Assembly: GCA_013397795.1 (NCBI GenBank)
Contig: VZTJ01000753.1
Location: 1,259,410-1,323,409 of the forward strand
Source: Orthonyx spaldingii
Taxonomy: Eukaryota > Chordata > Aves > Passeriformes > Orthonychidae
DNA length: 64,000 nucleotides
Reading direction: 5' to 3'
Below are positions 14,422-27,557 of the stretch, one piece after another. Position 1 is the first letter of the stretch. Each line of letters begins with the position of its first letter. The notes beneath the pieces were generated by a model that ran no database searches, was not told the DNA's origin, and saw nothing but the letters and a program-made list of their open reading frames with translations. Both the position numbers and the translations under genes were made by a program.

Positions 14422-17400
14422 GTAAGTAGTAAAAATTTGGGCGCTATTTTCTTTTCAGTTTTTCATTTCAGGCATGTGTCAAATTACAGTTACAATACAG
14501 TAAGAAAAAATAAATATGTAGATGAAATAACTCATGGTACTTAACAGGAGCATACTACAAAAGAAATATGACACAAGACCTCTATGTAAAGGAAATAATT
14601 ACAGGAGAGCAACTTATTCAGAGTACACTGTTTTCCCAAACTGCAATTCTCTTGCTTCCAGATTACAGCATAAATTACCTAGTTATGGCATCAACTGTAT
14701 GACCAAAGGCAAAATATTAAGTTGGTTAAGTATTCTGGTTATTCTGTCAAATGAGGATAAAAGTACTTCCCCTCTTCCTAAGGGTGTTGTGAGGATAAGT
14801 ACATTATGTATTTAAAGACAGGGAGACAGTTGTGTGATGGAGGTCCCCCACATAGTTAACAATGCAATCACATGTTCAAAATCATGTTACAGCAGTTCAG
14901 CAAAATATACTCCTTTAGGTAAAACCCTTTTTTTTGGTAAAATTTTAAGGAAGTGACTTAAGAAAACGTATTTTACCTCATGAGGGGGGCAGGCAAAGAG
15001 CCCATGCTCAGCTATGGCAGTTCAGCTGCCAAGCAGCAACTTGTTAACTCCCGTAACTCAATCATGTGCAATTGTTTGCCCACTGCCTCGGGCTACAGAC
15101 AGACATTTGGTCTGCTAACAACTGTGCCAGATGAAGACATTACTATCCCAAGCTATTTGTTATCACACATCTGCTGGAGATTATCATCTCCACAGCTCTG
15201 CTGGAAGAAGAAATCATGTGAGCACGCCTTAATATGGTTTATACAAAACCAGCCAATTTAATTTAAATAGGTGAGTTGAGCTAACCAGGTTGGTTTTGCC
15301 CAAAGCGCATTAAAAAAATCAGACAAAAACCTTTTTTACTGGCAAAAAAATAGGGGGTGAAAACAAGCAGCTGGAAGAATTATCTATCATCTTTAAGCAG
15401 CGTAGCTGATTTGGAGAGGAGACTGTTCCCATCCTAATGCAGAGAGATAATGTAAACAGAGAATGTTTTCAAGGCTCTACAGCAGAAGGAAATATAGCTT
15501 TTAAAAGAGTATTTTTTAGTACTGTTAATAATTTAAATAACGAATGGGAAAACCACATATTTGCAGATTAAATCTTACCTGTTTAGGTAGCATAAAGATA
15601 GATACATTGAACTGTATCAGTGTAATATAATCTATCCAGAGTCTAAGTTTTGTGGCACAGGACTCTGCCTCACATCTGGTCTATCAGTAGCCATATCAAC
15701 AGTTCTCTACAATTTCATTATCCTGCCACTAGCAAAAGTTCGTGTTAGTTTGTACAGGATTAGATAATTATCATTAATTTTGACAGAAGAAACCTAAGAC
15801 ATTAAACCCAATACAGTGAGGCTCATCCCAGACAGTATGATTCCACCACAACAGGACAGCTGCAGAACACTGCCATGCTTAGAGCTCCACACCTTTCTGA
15901 TGTATTTGCAGAGTAAATTACTCCACAAGTCACTGATCTAATGCAATAAGGGTATTTACATATTGTCTACATGCTGAGACAAGAACTGTGTTCAGTCATC
16001 CAAAAGGGGTAAGAAAAGTCAAGGCAAGCAGAGAAAAGTGCATGTGTGCACACATCTCCATACACATATGAAAAACAGAAAAAAGGTCTTCCAGAATGGC
16101 AAACAAACAAGAAATGCAGTTATTTGAAAACTATACAAAAAGAAAACCCACAGAAATTCAGTCTTGCAATAAAAACAGCTTAGACTGTATTGTGGATAAG
16201 TACAATAATTTTATAGAATGTCCAAAATTTATCCACTGCTGGTGTTCTCTCACTGCATTTACCAGCAAAGAATAAGACAACATAAGGTCACAACCACTAT
16301 GTTTTGTATGCCTCTTTTTAAGGGGATTGCTCATCTGAAGTAGCTTGAAGTGTTCATATATATTTAATATATATCTTGTAAACAAGACTGTATGCTTTGA
16401 TATTCTAAGACAGCAGATGACCTATTAAAAATATGATTTTCATAGTAGTTAGAATTTCTTTTTTAAGCCACTTCAAGTTTCTATGGTAGACCGAGAGAAT
16501 GGTGGTTTTCCGAAAGAGCACAAATAATTATTTTGAGATAACCTGATTTACTTGGATGAATCTGGACTGTGGTTTTATGTACATTGTAATACACTGTAAT
16601 AATAGTTTACCTAAGCTCTACTTTAACAATACAGATATTTTTTGGAAAACGCTAATCTTCAGTCTTGCATTTCCCACCTATTACTTCCACACAAACCTGC
16701 CACATGTTTATTGGGATAAGAGTCTATTAAGGTACTGTTGTCTGGACATGAAGAGAGGCTGAAGATCACTTCATGTATTTAATGACTTTTTACAAATCTC
16801 TATTCTAACTGTTTGTGCAGGTAACACTCAGTTCCCAAGAGCTTCACTGGTCAGGATAACAAACATATAAGTTATGATTCTGAATTCCTCAAACTCTGTT
16901 GCACTTTGCTACAGCATAAAAGAGATCCTAAAATGACTCTGAATATAATCTGTTTCTTACTGCTCACTTTATGCACACTTTATACTCTCAGTTTTGTGTG
17001 AGCAGTCTGATAGTAAGAACGCATTTACGGTGAAAATTCTATCTAAAGTTAACTCATTCTAAAGTTTGGAGTGAAAATATCATTCAACAAGTGCACTTGC
17101 CAGAAAATCTATGCAGATTTTTTCAGAATTTTAATATAAAAGGTTTGATAGACAAAGATAATCAAAATTTCTATAGATGAATGACTGACACTTTTGTAAC
17201 ATATATTTGAGAGCATGTAACCAGAACGTGCACACAATGAAAATGATTCATATTTAATATGTATATTAAAAAAAAAAATTAGTCTCCCTTTCCAGGTAAT
17301 CAGCAGGGCAAGTACTTCAGAATATTAAAACTTTGGTCTGGGTGACCACATATATACAAGAAGTCAACTGACTGAAAGAAAGCTGTCTCAAGTTGTACCA

Positions 17401-17788
17401 CAGAATTACATGACAATATAAATTTATTACAACTTTTTGAAAAAAGTAATTTGATAGCGCATTGTTGTCTTTACAGAACAACATAAAAATTGTGTAAGGT
17501 ATTGTGCATAGCAAGGAATGCGTTTCTGTAATTTCTCATTTGAAGAAACGCTAAAATTAAAATAGTTATTTGGTAGAATAGATTCAGCAAAAAAACCCCT
17601 CTAGAAACAGACTCCTAGACCAGTGTCTGCAAGTTCAGTGTTAATTTCTTTGTCTTTGGAGGGGAAGGAAAGAAGATGGAGAATAGAATTAGATTTGTTT
17701 TTATTATGTCTTCACAATGAAATGTTTATTGTCAAAATATAAGACCAATTTAAGTGTTATAGTATTTGAGTTATCTTCTTGATTTCAG
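14422..17788. other. Unassigned sequence, presumed intron
   Basis: No repeat. A GC-moderate open frame at 14980-15261 has no matching donor. A good minus-strand donor at 15582 (ACAG|GTAAGA) is preceded only by a 33-bp microexon-like block. Confidence 0.55.
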
Positions 17789-17898
17789 ATATGCATAATA
17801 TAATTTTACATCGTTTCCAGCACTTAACTTCTATGCCAGAAGCACAAACCTTACTTTGGCATCCATTTACTTCTGATATTCTAAAGAGATTAAGTTTG
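17789..17898 (+). CDS. Possible coding exon p4, plus strand
   Basis: The acceptor TTATCTTCTTGATTTCAG and donor TTTG|GTAAGT bound 110 bp with one open frame: two completing bases then 36 codons including HRFQHLTSMPEAQTLLWHPF. It ends on a codon boundary, as required by p5. This is the best plus-strand candidate. It lies in the large e12-e13 intron of the minus-strand gene, 213 bp from e12, so it would belong to an overlapping antisense gene. Not recognised. Confidence 0.38.
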
Positions 17899-18111
17899 GT
17901 AAGTGCAGTTGCATACAGTCACCAAAAAAGGTCTAATACTCATATCTACAAAGATTATGCCATGCAATTCTTGAAATTAAGTCACAAAAAACACTAAAAG
18001 ACCTCTGAAAATACCCCAAAACAATACTGTTACTTTTTACATAAAGGTTTGAGAATTGAGAAATCGACAAATTCATAAACTGTACTAAAGGCAGCAGCCA
18101 CATTAACTTAC

Positions 18112-18182
18112 CTGCTGGCTGTTTTTACAGAGCTGTTCTTCTTGTGTCCCCTCTCTGAGCGGTTGTCTCGCAAGAGCTGAAG
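18112..18182 (-). CDS. Coding exon e12, unidentified minus-strand gene
   Basis: A 71-bp exon has acceptor TTTTTTTTTTAACAG and perfect donor GCAG|GTAAGTT. It starts on a codon and encodes LQLLRDNRSERGHKKNSSVK followed by TAS, with two bases left over that make Arg with e13. It contains CpG dinucleotides (in CGA, CGC and AGCGG contexts), which are scarce in the flanks and fit coding constraint. It is highly basic and Ser-rich, likely disordered. A plus-strand exon candidate (17789-17898) lies only 213 bp away on the opposite strand. Confidence 0.6.
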
Positions 18183-19739
18183 CTGTTAAAAAAAAAAACA
18201 AACATGTTCAGAAGAGTCTCACAAACAATGCCTTTATTTGCTTTTTAGATTTTTTTATCCTGACAATGCAGTTATTTCCTCTCGTGAGTAATCTGGCAAC
18301 AGCTTTCACCCATGACTTTGAGATGGACATTAATAGAATTTTACAATACCAGCTAATATGTAAATATATATATATCCACCAATTTAAAATGCCTAAATAA
18401 TTGAATATGTAAGAATTAAAGCATTTGAAAGCATATTAGAAAGCCATACAATTCACAATTTCACAATTAAGTTATCTCTGTAAAATTTTATAATTTTCAC
18501 AATTTCAATTTAAAATTTTCAAGCTGTATAAGTAGAAGTGTTGGAGGACACTTAATTTACAAAAAATCTATTCAGGTTAGTACTTGCATCTAAGCAGTTA
18601 TGAAACAGTTATAAACTCTTCTAAGCCCCAGGAGCTTTAGTAATTTGCAAGTTGCAGAATCAACAAAAACACTGTATTAAAGCTTCCTGGAATAGTGAGG
18701 AAGTAGGAATAGTGAGGGATTTGTTTAACTGAAATGGTGACTCAGCTTCTGAAACAAGCTGTGATTTATTTTGTTTATTTTCAGACAAATAAAGGAAGAC
18801 TTTTCATTCAGGCTATCTCCAACACTCAAAAGTCTATTTCCAGCATTATGCTGTTTGTCAGATGAGTCAAGGTGCACTAAAAGTAAAAAACAACCATCAA
18901 AATGCTACACTAAAGAAATTAAAACAGGACAGTATAAAAAAACCACAAATGTTTCTTGAAACATCTCATATATTGAAGAAAAAATAGAATTAAAGACTGT
19001 TTAGAAACAAAGCAGAGGTAAATGGACCTAATATTCACAGCAAACACACTTAAAAAGCCTGTGGAAATTAGGAAATGATCAACTTTAAGACTTGGTCTAC
19101 CACACTGTAATGTAGATGAGCATGGACTACAAAAAATTCCACCAGTCTGAAAAACCTAACAATTTTTCTTCAACTCTCTAAAGCTTCCCTCTTGTACAAG
19201 GAACGCTTCTTGTAATTTCAACTATCTACTTCTCAGATGCAGCAAAATAGTTTACTGTACAAATAAATTTAGTGAGAATTTTATTAGTTGTCAAAGTTAC
19301 ATTATACTATCAACCTCATTTATTTCTTCTTCTGTCTTAAAGAAAAGCTCAAACCCATTATGCACCAGTAACATTTGTAATTCATGGCATTAGCTTTACT
19401 TCAGAATTCCTTACTAATTTGTAAGTTACAAATTCAGTTAACTTCTGATAAGCTCTGAAAACACAGCTCCTAGGAAAGATGAAAAAACCCAAACCCACGT
19501 AAAATATGAAAGAAACTCAAATCTACTGTTATAGGAGAAAAATGGATTAATTCATTCTATACCAGCTAAGCAGACATTTCTCATCCTCTAGGCTGAAAAA
19601 CAGTGCTGGCATGTATGATGTGTGTGAAGGTATTTCTCATTGTGGAAATTTCCTGGTCTTTCAGCTTAGAATCTTTTATGGAAACAAAAAGTACAACTTC
19701 AACTAACTACCCTCTTTTGTGAGATGATCAATATTTTAA
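18183..19739. other. Unassigned sequence, presumed intron
   Basis: A strong plus-strand acceptor at 18784 (TTTGTTTATTTTCAG) opens onto a 57-codon frame with no clean donor. Otherwise AT-rich with short (TA)n at 18363-18374. Confidence 0.5.
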
Positions 19740-20003
19740 TCACAGAATCACCAGGTTGGAAAAGACCTTCAAGATCATCGAGTCCAACCCATACCTCAAC
19801 TAAACTAAACCATGCCACTGAGCGCCACGTCCAATCTCTTTTTAAACACGTCCAGGCATGGTGATTCCATCACATCCCCAGGCAGACCATTCCAATATTT
19901 TATCACTCTTTCTGTAAAAAACTTTATCCTAATATCCAACCTATACTTTCCCTGAGCAGCTTAAGACTGTGTCCTCTTGTTCTGTCAGTTGTTGCCTGGA
20001 AAA
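19740..20003 (-). mobile_element. CR1: CR1 LINE, 3'-end fragment
   Basis: Read on the minus strand, this ends with the typical avian CR1 3' region. The plus strand shows GAATCACCAGGTTGGAAAAG at its left end, then AGATCATCGAGTCCAACC, CCTCAACTAAACTAAACCAT, and the CATCCCCAGGCAGACCATTCCAAT block. It is a 5'-truncated insertion of about 260 bp, well conserved and so probably not among the oldest copies. It lies between exon candidates e11 and e12, in antisense-neutral intronic position (same strand as those exons). No coding capacity remains. Confidence 0.9.
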
Positions 20004-21271
20004 TATTTCTAATTAAAAAAAAAAAAATACTCAAACTCATAGTTACCTAGTTATTTTTATGATGTTTCTTCCACTAGGAAATTTATTTCAAAATAATGAG
20101 AGTTAAATGTGAATTATATAAAGCTGTCTATTTAGAGGTTAGGTGTCAGACAGCTTATTGTAACGTGCTGGAATCTCACAATCTACAGCTAAAACTACTG
20201 TGCTTTATCCATTCTGGCAGTTTTGGGTAAGCAATATTGCTTGCTCTGGAGTTCAAAAGAAAGGGGAGGGAACAGGAAAGATTTAACCTATAACTTACTG
20301 GAGCTACAGATGTTCATGATGGATCATCCTAAAATTAATCTTCCAAAGACTCTTCAGATTTTATTTCCTTTTGAAGTTTCAAATTTATTTACATTTGCAT
20401 AGCACCAGCAAACTGGCACAGATCTAATGAAATCAACTTATATTGATTTTTTCTAATTTAAAAAATTGGAAAGTTTGTATTAAATTGCAATGCATTAATA
20501 ATATATTCAGCTATTTTTATTGAATAGTTGAAGTTAACTATACATTTATGAAATGAGATCAGATTTATTTTCACATTTTATAGTCCTGGACAGTAAATTC
20601 TGTTTCCATACCTGTCTTCCATCCATAAAGACAGGTATTCCTCCATGTCTGAAGACAAGCTACAGAACTAAGTGCCATGTTGCTAATTAAATATTGAACA
20701 TGGCTTCACATTCCTGCAACCACATCTCTAGGCTTGTATCTCCCAGGAGCTGCACTGTAGGGGCTCAGCAGACAAACTTGTAAGGTATTTTTACCAATAT
20801 CTACACCATGATGGAAATTCAACAGTTCCTTTTTTACTGCTGTAGTCATTTTAATTAACAAAATGCAGAAAAATGGAATTGAAGATCTTCCTGTAGAAGC
20901 CTCCCCACTTGTGTAACTGCTTCTGTATTTCTTGATTTTGGCAGCAAAATGTTTTGCTTTCCAACATTTTGAGAAATGTAACATTTGGAGATACCACAAT
21001 TGACAAAATCATTAAAAAAAATCAGAATTTTCATTTAAATGTTAAAACCTCAAGAATATTTAAGTGAAATTCAGTGACTAATTAAAGATTTTTAACTAAG
21101 AGAATTTTGGAAATTCACTGCAGTTAATGCTGTTTGCTTACAAGAAGATATGAAATTATACCTGCTTTGCTTACAATTTCTTAAAATATTAGCCCTCTAC
21201 CTCTGCAGTAAAGGTAGCTAAAGTTCTTCATACCTCTCAAGTAAACTGTTCGTGATCAAAGCAATTCTTAC

Positions 21272-21311
21272 CTGGCTATGTTCCTTCCTAGCCCCAGGGC
21301 TAAACCAGTGA
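21272..21311 (-). CDS. Coding exon e11 (40 bp), unidentified minus-strand gene
   Basis: A 40-bp exon has acceptor CTTTTTCTCCCACAG and consensus donor CCAG|GTAAGA. After one completing base it encodes HWFSPGARKEHSQ and ends on a codon boundary. Both junctions agree in phase with e10 and e12. The very strong splice sites compensate for the short length. The small size and linker-like composition suggest it could be alternatively included, but skipping it alone would shift the frame. Confidence 0.57.
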
Positions 21312-23668
21312 CTGTGGGAGAAAAAGAAAAGACAGGTTTAACAATATAACTAACAAAGCACATGCTGTCATATGACCAGTCTGTGCGTGCTTTTGGGTAT
21401 TTTATTTCCTGCCAGGAAAATATAGCCTTTGGCTATGCTTTATTTTAATGGGGTATTTTTATTGAACTCTCTAAGTTTGTAACAGTTCTGAAAGAATGCA
21501 TCACAGATTTCACTTCTCAGTAGCTGCTGGCTTTATAAGTAATTATATTTTGTCAAACAAGCTAAAATAATACATAAATGATGGTATTTTAATATACTAC
21601 AATGCACATGCTATAAATTGAAGTAATTAATATTTAGTACTGAAGTGGTACTTATTAATGATTACAGCTGGAAGGACTTTAAACAACTTTGGACTACCAG
21701 ATAGTTGTTAATGTGTTATTTCACAAACTGAGGTGTGAGTTTGAATCTGAAGTGAAATGCCAAGTCTGAAAATCCAGTGGCTTCGTATCTCCATACAACT
21801 GCAAAATTGTGATTACTGGCAGCCTTATTTCACAGAGATGGAAATTTGGAGCAAGATTTTGACACACAGAGATGTCACAATGTGCTTCTTCCCTCAACAG
21901 CAGTAAAAGCATAATAATACTGGTTCACATACACACTGTGATCACACAGAACCAAATTACCATCTGAATGGAGCTGTAGCAAGCATTATACAAACTTGCA
22001 CACTTGCAAAAGGAAAAAGACAAAGGAAAAAAACCCACCCTACAACAAGGGTGATCTCAAGTTACATGTATTATCTACATACTATTCATGTGAGCAAGCA
22101 ATAGGTTTTGGTCAAAGGACAAAATAATTCCATCCACCAAAATACTGCACAAAAAAGAGCATCCCAGTATCTGGTATTACACTTGCACGTTCCTCTAGAA
22201 GTGTAATCAAAGATTACAGCTTAACCTAGTCATGCTTTTTCTGAAACAGTTACATTCAATATAATTTAGTCCCATTTTTTCCACCAAGCAATCGTATAAT
22301 GACACTTAAATTTTTACTTTAATTAGTGTACTGAAAAGATTCAGATTCCATGGAATTGTCTCGTTTAAATCCCTTTTATTTTCAAGTCACAAATCTGAAA
22401 GTTTTGTGACTTTTTGTCACTCAGGTTTGCTAAGTTTGATAATGAGCAGTCAACCCTCTCACTCTTGCATAAAAGGCCAACTGTCACCAAAACCTTCATA
22501 CTGCTTTTTCTACTTTTAATGTGATTAAGGAAAAGGAGTTGAAAATGAAAAAGGAATGACAGCAATAAAGTTAAAAGTATACCTTGAGACAAGGTAGACA
22601 TCTATGTTTTTTTGAGATGAAACATTCATCAACTGTACTCAATAGTTAAAAATCTGGTGAAAACTGAGAGATTTCATGTACACACAACTTTGACACTGAT
22701 TTTTACAATTTTGTCCATTCCCTTAATTACAGTATTATTTGTTTGCTTGTTTCTTTCAATAAAATAAGTAAAAGTAAACCCCATAAAATAATAGTTGAAT
22801 TACTTCATGGTAGAAATAACTTATGAAATCACAACCTCTTGAATTTACAAACACATTATCAAGTTATGAGATGAAGCAGGTGGATTAGTGGTGTAAAACA
22901 GTTGGTACTGAGGAGCTGATAATATGTAGTATCTCTGCTTTGGCAAGTTCTGTTTTAAAGTGTGGATAATGTATCTCATAGCAGTTAGAATACGTAAATG
23001 TATCCCCAAACATACAAATGATATAATATTTCCTAATCATGTATGTCTGTGTTTCAGTTTTGATTTGAAAAATAAAGGAAAATTTAATCTTTTAAGTGTT
23101 CAAAAGATGTAACCAATAAATAATGCTGTTAAATGTTGTCAGCTGAAGAGAATGAGTACAGTAATGACACACTAGAGTAACTAAACAATGTGAATTACAT
23201 TCCCTATTTACAGGTATAAACAATGAATTCAACTTCTTTTTGTGAAAATTATGATAAATGTCTTCCTCATATGATACATCATGTGAAAGACTCGAAGATG
23301 TGATGCTTATGTATTTTTATACATTCAAGCATGACATTTCTGAATTTCTCTTTAGAGAAAAAATAAAACAGGTATTTTCAAACAACCCATTTTTGTTATC
23401 CAGCCTTAAACAAGTTAGCATTTTAGGAAAGGATACTTAGAAAGTTAATAAAAACACATTTACAAAGCACTGCATTTCACGTTTCCTTAAGAAACATAAA
23501 ATGAAATTAAAAGGATTGTAAGTATTCTTATTAAATAAAGATCATCATGTAACTGAGCTGAGGCTCTCATCACATATTTGTGCAGTTGTAAAATGTGGCT
23601 TTGGGACAGAGGTACCTTTGTAAAGCAAACCATAACAAAAAGTTAAAACTCCCATCACTGATACTCAC

Positions 23669-23733
23669 TCATGGTGAAGAGAATCCTGGGACAAGTGAAC
23701 TGTTTTCCTGCTACCACCTGATCCTGGAGTTAT
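23669..23733 (-). CDS. Coding exon e10, unidentified minus-strand gene
   Basis: A long pyrimidine tract (TTCTTTCTTCCTTCATGTTTCCATTAG) precedes this 65-bp block, and the donor is CATGA|GTGAGT. Two frames hit stops, and the open one reads ITPGSGGSRKTVHLSQDSLH. It leaves two bases (GA) that combine with the first base of e11 to give Asp. The segment is Gly/Ser-rich with a basic RKT followed by SQDS, resembling a disordered phosphorylated linker. First of four exons that join without a break. Confidence 0.58.
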
Positions 23734-26052
23734 CTAATGGAAACATGAAGGAAGAAAGAAGTCTTTGAATAACGAGGCAGCATATACACAAAATGACTGC
23801 TTATTAAGAAAATACATCACAAATATTAAATACAAAATAGAGACAGTATACTAGATACAGTAAACGCAATTAGCAATATCTGCAATTTTTAAGTGAAGTG
23901 TGAGTGCAGAAAGTACTATATGAGAGTAAGCAAAATCCTTTATGTGCAATTCTGATTGGATGTCAGACATAAAGACATGTACAGATGTCAAGGGCCTAAG
24001 TCACTTTTCTGTTGAGTTCATGAAGTATTTTACCTCCAAAAAATTGAAGTCAGATGTTTTGAAAATCATAGTCAATATACTGTCCTTATTTATGGCTCAT
24101 ACAGCAAAAAAATTATTAAAAAAACCCCTCCCAACACAAAGCTTTTGAAATTCAAGTTGACATGGGCTAGAAAGCAAAGGTAAAGTAATTTTTACCACAC
24201 TGTACTGTAATCCTTGTCTAGTGCTTTATATATACTGAAAGCTAAAATACATTATCTCCTCAACTGAAGAATGATCTTCAGAATGCACAAGAGCACATGC
24301 AGAATTTTGCATATGATGACATTCTGATATTGCTCAAGAATGGATTCAAACAGCTTTAATTTTATTTTTGCAAAATGCTTAATTCATGTGCATGTGTAGA
24401 TAGGTGAAAGCAGAAGAATAAGAGATCACTCATGATACACATGCTCAAGGAACTAGAGCAGCAGGCAAACCATTCCTGATGGAAAGAATGAAGGACCAAA
24501 CTTTCAGTTCCTTGGGGTAATTTTATAGTCAGGAGATAACCAGAGGTGGGAATGAAGTCAGATGTTCTTCCACTTTTGACAGGAGACCACAAAAACTCAA
24601 TGGTAATACATTTACATGGCTCAGGCTTGCCAAAAGTATATAAGCAGGAGATTATGGAGAAAAGCAGCCTGCTCATTATTAGAAGAACAATGAGCTCAAC
24701 TCTTGAAGTAAAATATCCCCATTAATCTGGTGTTGTAATGAAGAAAAGGCAGGGCAGTCAGAGCTCCAAGTCTGGAAGACTTTCAAAGAATGCTCACTGA
24801 ATAATTTGAGAGCTCCACGTGGTTAAAGTATTTGACCAAAAATCTGCTTCTTTGACCTGAAGAATGATGTCACTGTGGGCTGAATCGAGGAACAATAAAG
24901 TGCTGTCACTTTCCTGGCGGATGGGGATTAAGAAGAATTGGCAATATCTTACGTCTGAAAAATCTATGCAAACATGCAAATCATACTAGAGGAAATCACA
25001 GCAGCTACATGGGAGAACACCACCTACTGCCGTATTCCCATTTGGAATTTACTGTTTTACTAGACTGATCAAGGCCTTACACAGCCATGGGATGCTAATA
25101 AAACACTGACCAAATGCTGCTGTTTCAATGTCATAGTTCATCTAATAATAAAACTGAGAAATGGCCATTCACAGAGACAGACCTGGAAATATAAGCTAGT
25201 ATTTCAATATGTAATTTCCAAATTTTAAGATTAATAACTAAACTGTTACTTTAACACTACAGGTAAGCATGCAGCTCAGCTCTTGAGAGTTATATCCTGC
25301 ATTAATCTCAAAATGAGGTTTTCATGCTATTCCAGTGGGTATCCCTGGAATATAGTAATCCATTTTCTACACTGTGGCTATAAGAAAAGCCGACTGTGCC
25401 TATGTCATGCTTTGTTAGAGGTTCATGATCACATTATCTCATGGTGGACCTGACACTTTTATTCAGTTTACAGTATGTTCTGTGTACAGGCAACTTATTT
25501 CCTTTGCCAGGGCTGCTGACAACCTTTTCCACACTATATTAATCTTGTTTACAGACTTTATCTTGGTACAAATATCAGAAAACCAAACTTTTTATCTCAG
25601 GGAGAAAATAAACAACATGTTGACAGAAGCAAAAGCTATTTTCTGGACTAAAATTGGTTGTTTACCTGCAGCCATACTTATGGAAACAAGTTTAAGTTTC
25701 CACCTTACTCAAAATACATAATCTGAAATTTAATAAGCATGGAAATTTCAAGAAAATTCACTTGATAAATTGCCAGTTTTAAAATAATATAGAAACCACA
25801 GAAGTATGTTCTTCTACCAATTTATATGAGAATATGAACTTGCTTGGAATACAGTTACAACTGATCACAAAATACAGTGTTCAGGTTTCTCCTGCACACT
25901 CCAGATGGCCTCGGCTACCACGCAGTCACAGAATATTTATAAAACTAAACTCACAAGGTACACACATATAGACCATTGCATAAAACTCGCTGCTGATCAT
26001 TGTAAGATTCCCAATATGTTAATGTGAATTAATTCCTGTTTGTAAAACTTAC

Positions 26053-26190
26053 CTAGGGTATAAAAAGCTAAACGAAAACCCACGTCCACATTCATCTGCC
26101 ACCTCACTGTTACAAAAATCTCCAAAGATCTGCTGAATGTTCACAGAGGTGAGCACCAATGGCTCCAAAGTGGCAGCAGGTTGCAGGACA
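26053..26190 (-). CDS. Coding exon e9, unidentified minus-strand gene
   Basis: A 138-bp block has acceptor TTATTTGTTTTGATTTTAG and a near-consensus donor CTAG|GTAAGT. Only one frame is open, giving 45 codons that include SVNIQQIFGDFCNSEVADEC. It fits e8 in phase (two bases plus one). It leaves two bases, whereas e10 needs to start on a codon boundary. A 46-bp candidate at 24034-24079 has exactly the phases to bridge them but a weak acceptor. Composition and site strength support a real exon. No family is recognised. Confidence 0.48.
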
Positions 26191-27194
26191 CTAAAATCAA
26201 AACAAATAACCCTCCCAACTGTTCAGACTCTGTATTCATGCAAAAAAAAAAAAGCTGCTATCTATCTGTTCATCTGTTAGATGACGATTTCTAAAAATAT
26301 AAACACAGTAGATTTTTTAAAAAATCTTTCGATGGATAAACTTTTGTTGTGAAAAGCCACCGCACACTTAAAAGTGTGCACGTACAACATGAACAAAATT
26401 CTGACTTCAAAAGTTCCTTCCTATGAGACATTAAAACACTTAAGAAATTCCCAATAATATCTTTCAAGCTTTTTAGTAGATTTTTATCTACTTAATAGAC
26501 TATTCAACAACCTGTGTTTCTAGAAGTCACACTACCCCACAACCAAAGATAATGACACCCATATTGGAACTTAGGTAACTTAACTAATATAAAAAGTGAA
26601 AGTATGTATAAGTTTTTTTTCTAATTAAGACTAGTAGCTTTTAAAAAAATTACTAGCTGTAGCAAATCACTAGGAATGATGTCCTAGGGGATGAGAAACA
26701 ACAGTGACATTCAAAAAGTACAAAAGACACCACGGGTCTTCACACAGACCAATTGTGTTGCACCTCTACTGTGGCTCAGTTGCATAAAGCCACAATGTAA
26801 ATAGGACTGTAAATGGAAACCAGGCAAATCTTTGAGCTTCCTTGCTTATAATCTTCCTCTTGGGAAAAGTCTCTCCAGGAAGAAATACTGAAACTTATAG
26901 TTAATGTAACTGTTTTAACATCAACAAAGTTAAGGGTAATTTTTGGAACTCCTGATTGCTTCTGACTACAGGTCCTTTCACCACTGCTTGAATATGATGA
27001 CAAGGCCATGGCTGCATCCTGTTTACAGAATCCCTGAAATACAGGCACTCCAACTCAGAGACAAAGTACTCCTGACTTGCAAAGATTGGTTTGCCTGAGA
27101 AATTATGACCTAAACTGATAGACACAAAAAAATGGAAAGGTATTCAACACTAAGGGGTTTTGCCTCAGAATACAGAACACCATATATTGCTGCT

Positions 27195-27418
27195 CAAAAT
27201 CACAACTGGAAAAGACCCCCGGGATCATCAAGTCCAGCCTTCAACTGAGTACCACCACACACAATAAGCCATATCACAAAGTGACACATCTGCTCATTCT
27301 CTGAACACCTCCAGGAATTTCAACTCCACCATTTTCCTGGGCAGCCTGTTCTAATTCTAAACCATTCTCAGTAAAGAAATGTTTCCTAATATCCAACCTG
27401 ATCCTCCCCTGCCATATA
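27195..27418 (-). mobile_element. CR1: CR1 LINE, 3'-end fragment
   Basis: The plus strand carries AATCACAACTGGAAAAGACC, GGGATCATCAAGTCCAGCC, the CACCTCCAGGAATTTCAACTC segment, CTGGGCAGCCTGTTCTAATT and AAGAAATGTTTCCTAATATC. That is the reverse complement of the CR1 3' untranslated region. The 5' end is truncated near CCTCCCCTGCC. It lies in the same orientation as the next CR1 fragment, which starts about 140 bp further on. Confidence 0.9.
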
Positions 27419-27557
27419 CTACACATGTCAAACTTCAGAAGTGATATAAGGAAAGATGGTGGGATTAAACAGGAAAAGGACAAGAAAGTCAGAGGATTTC
27501 ACTCTGCAAAAATAATATTGAGCACCCTAACTGTTATTTTAAAATGCTAGTAATACA

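Larger units (their letters stand above)
20004..26052. other. Intronic sequence between e9 and e12, apart from listed exons
   Basis: Outside e10 and e11 nothing is recognised as repeat. A 104-codon minus-strand open frame (24362-24676) has no splice support. The 46-bp block 24034-24079 is a possible missing exon. Confidence 0.5.
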
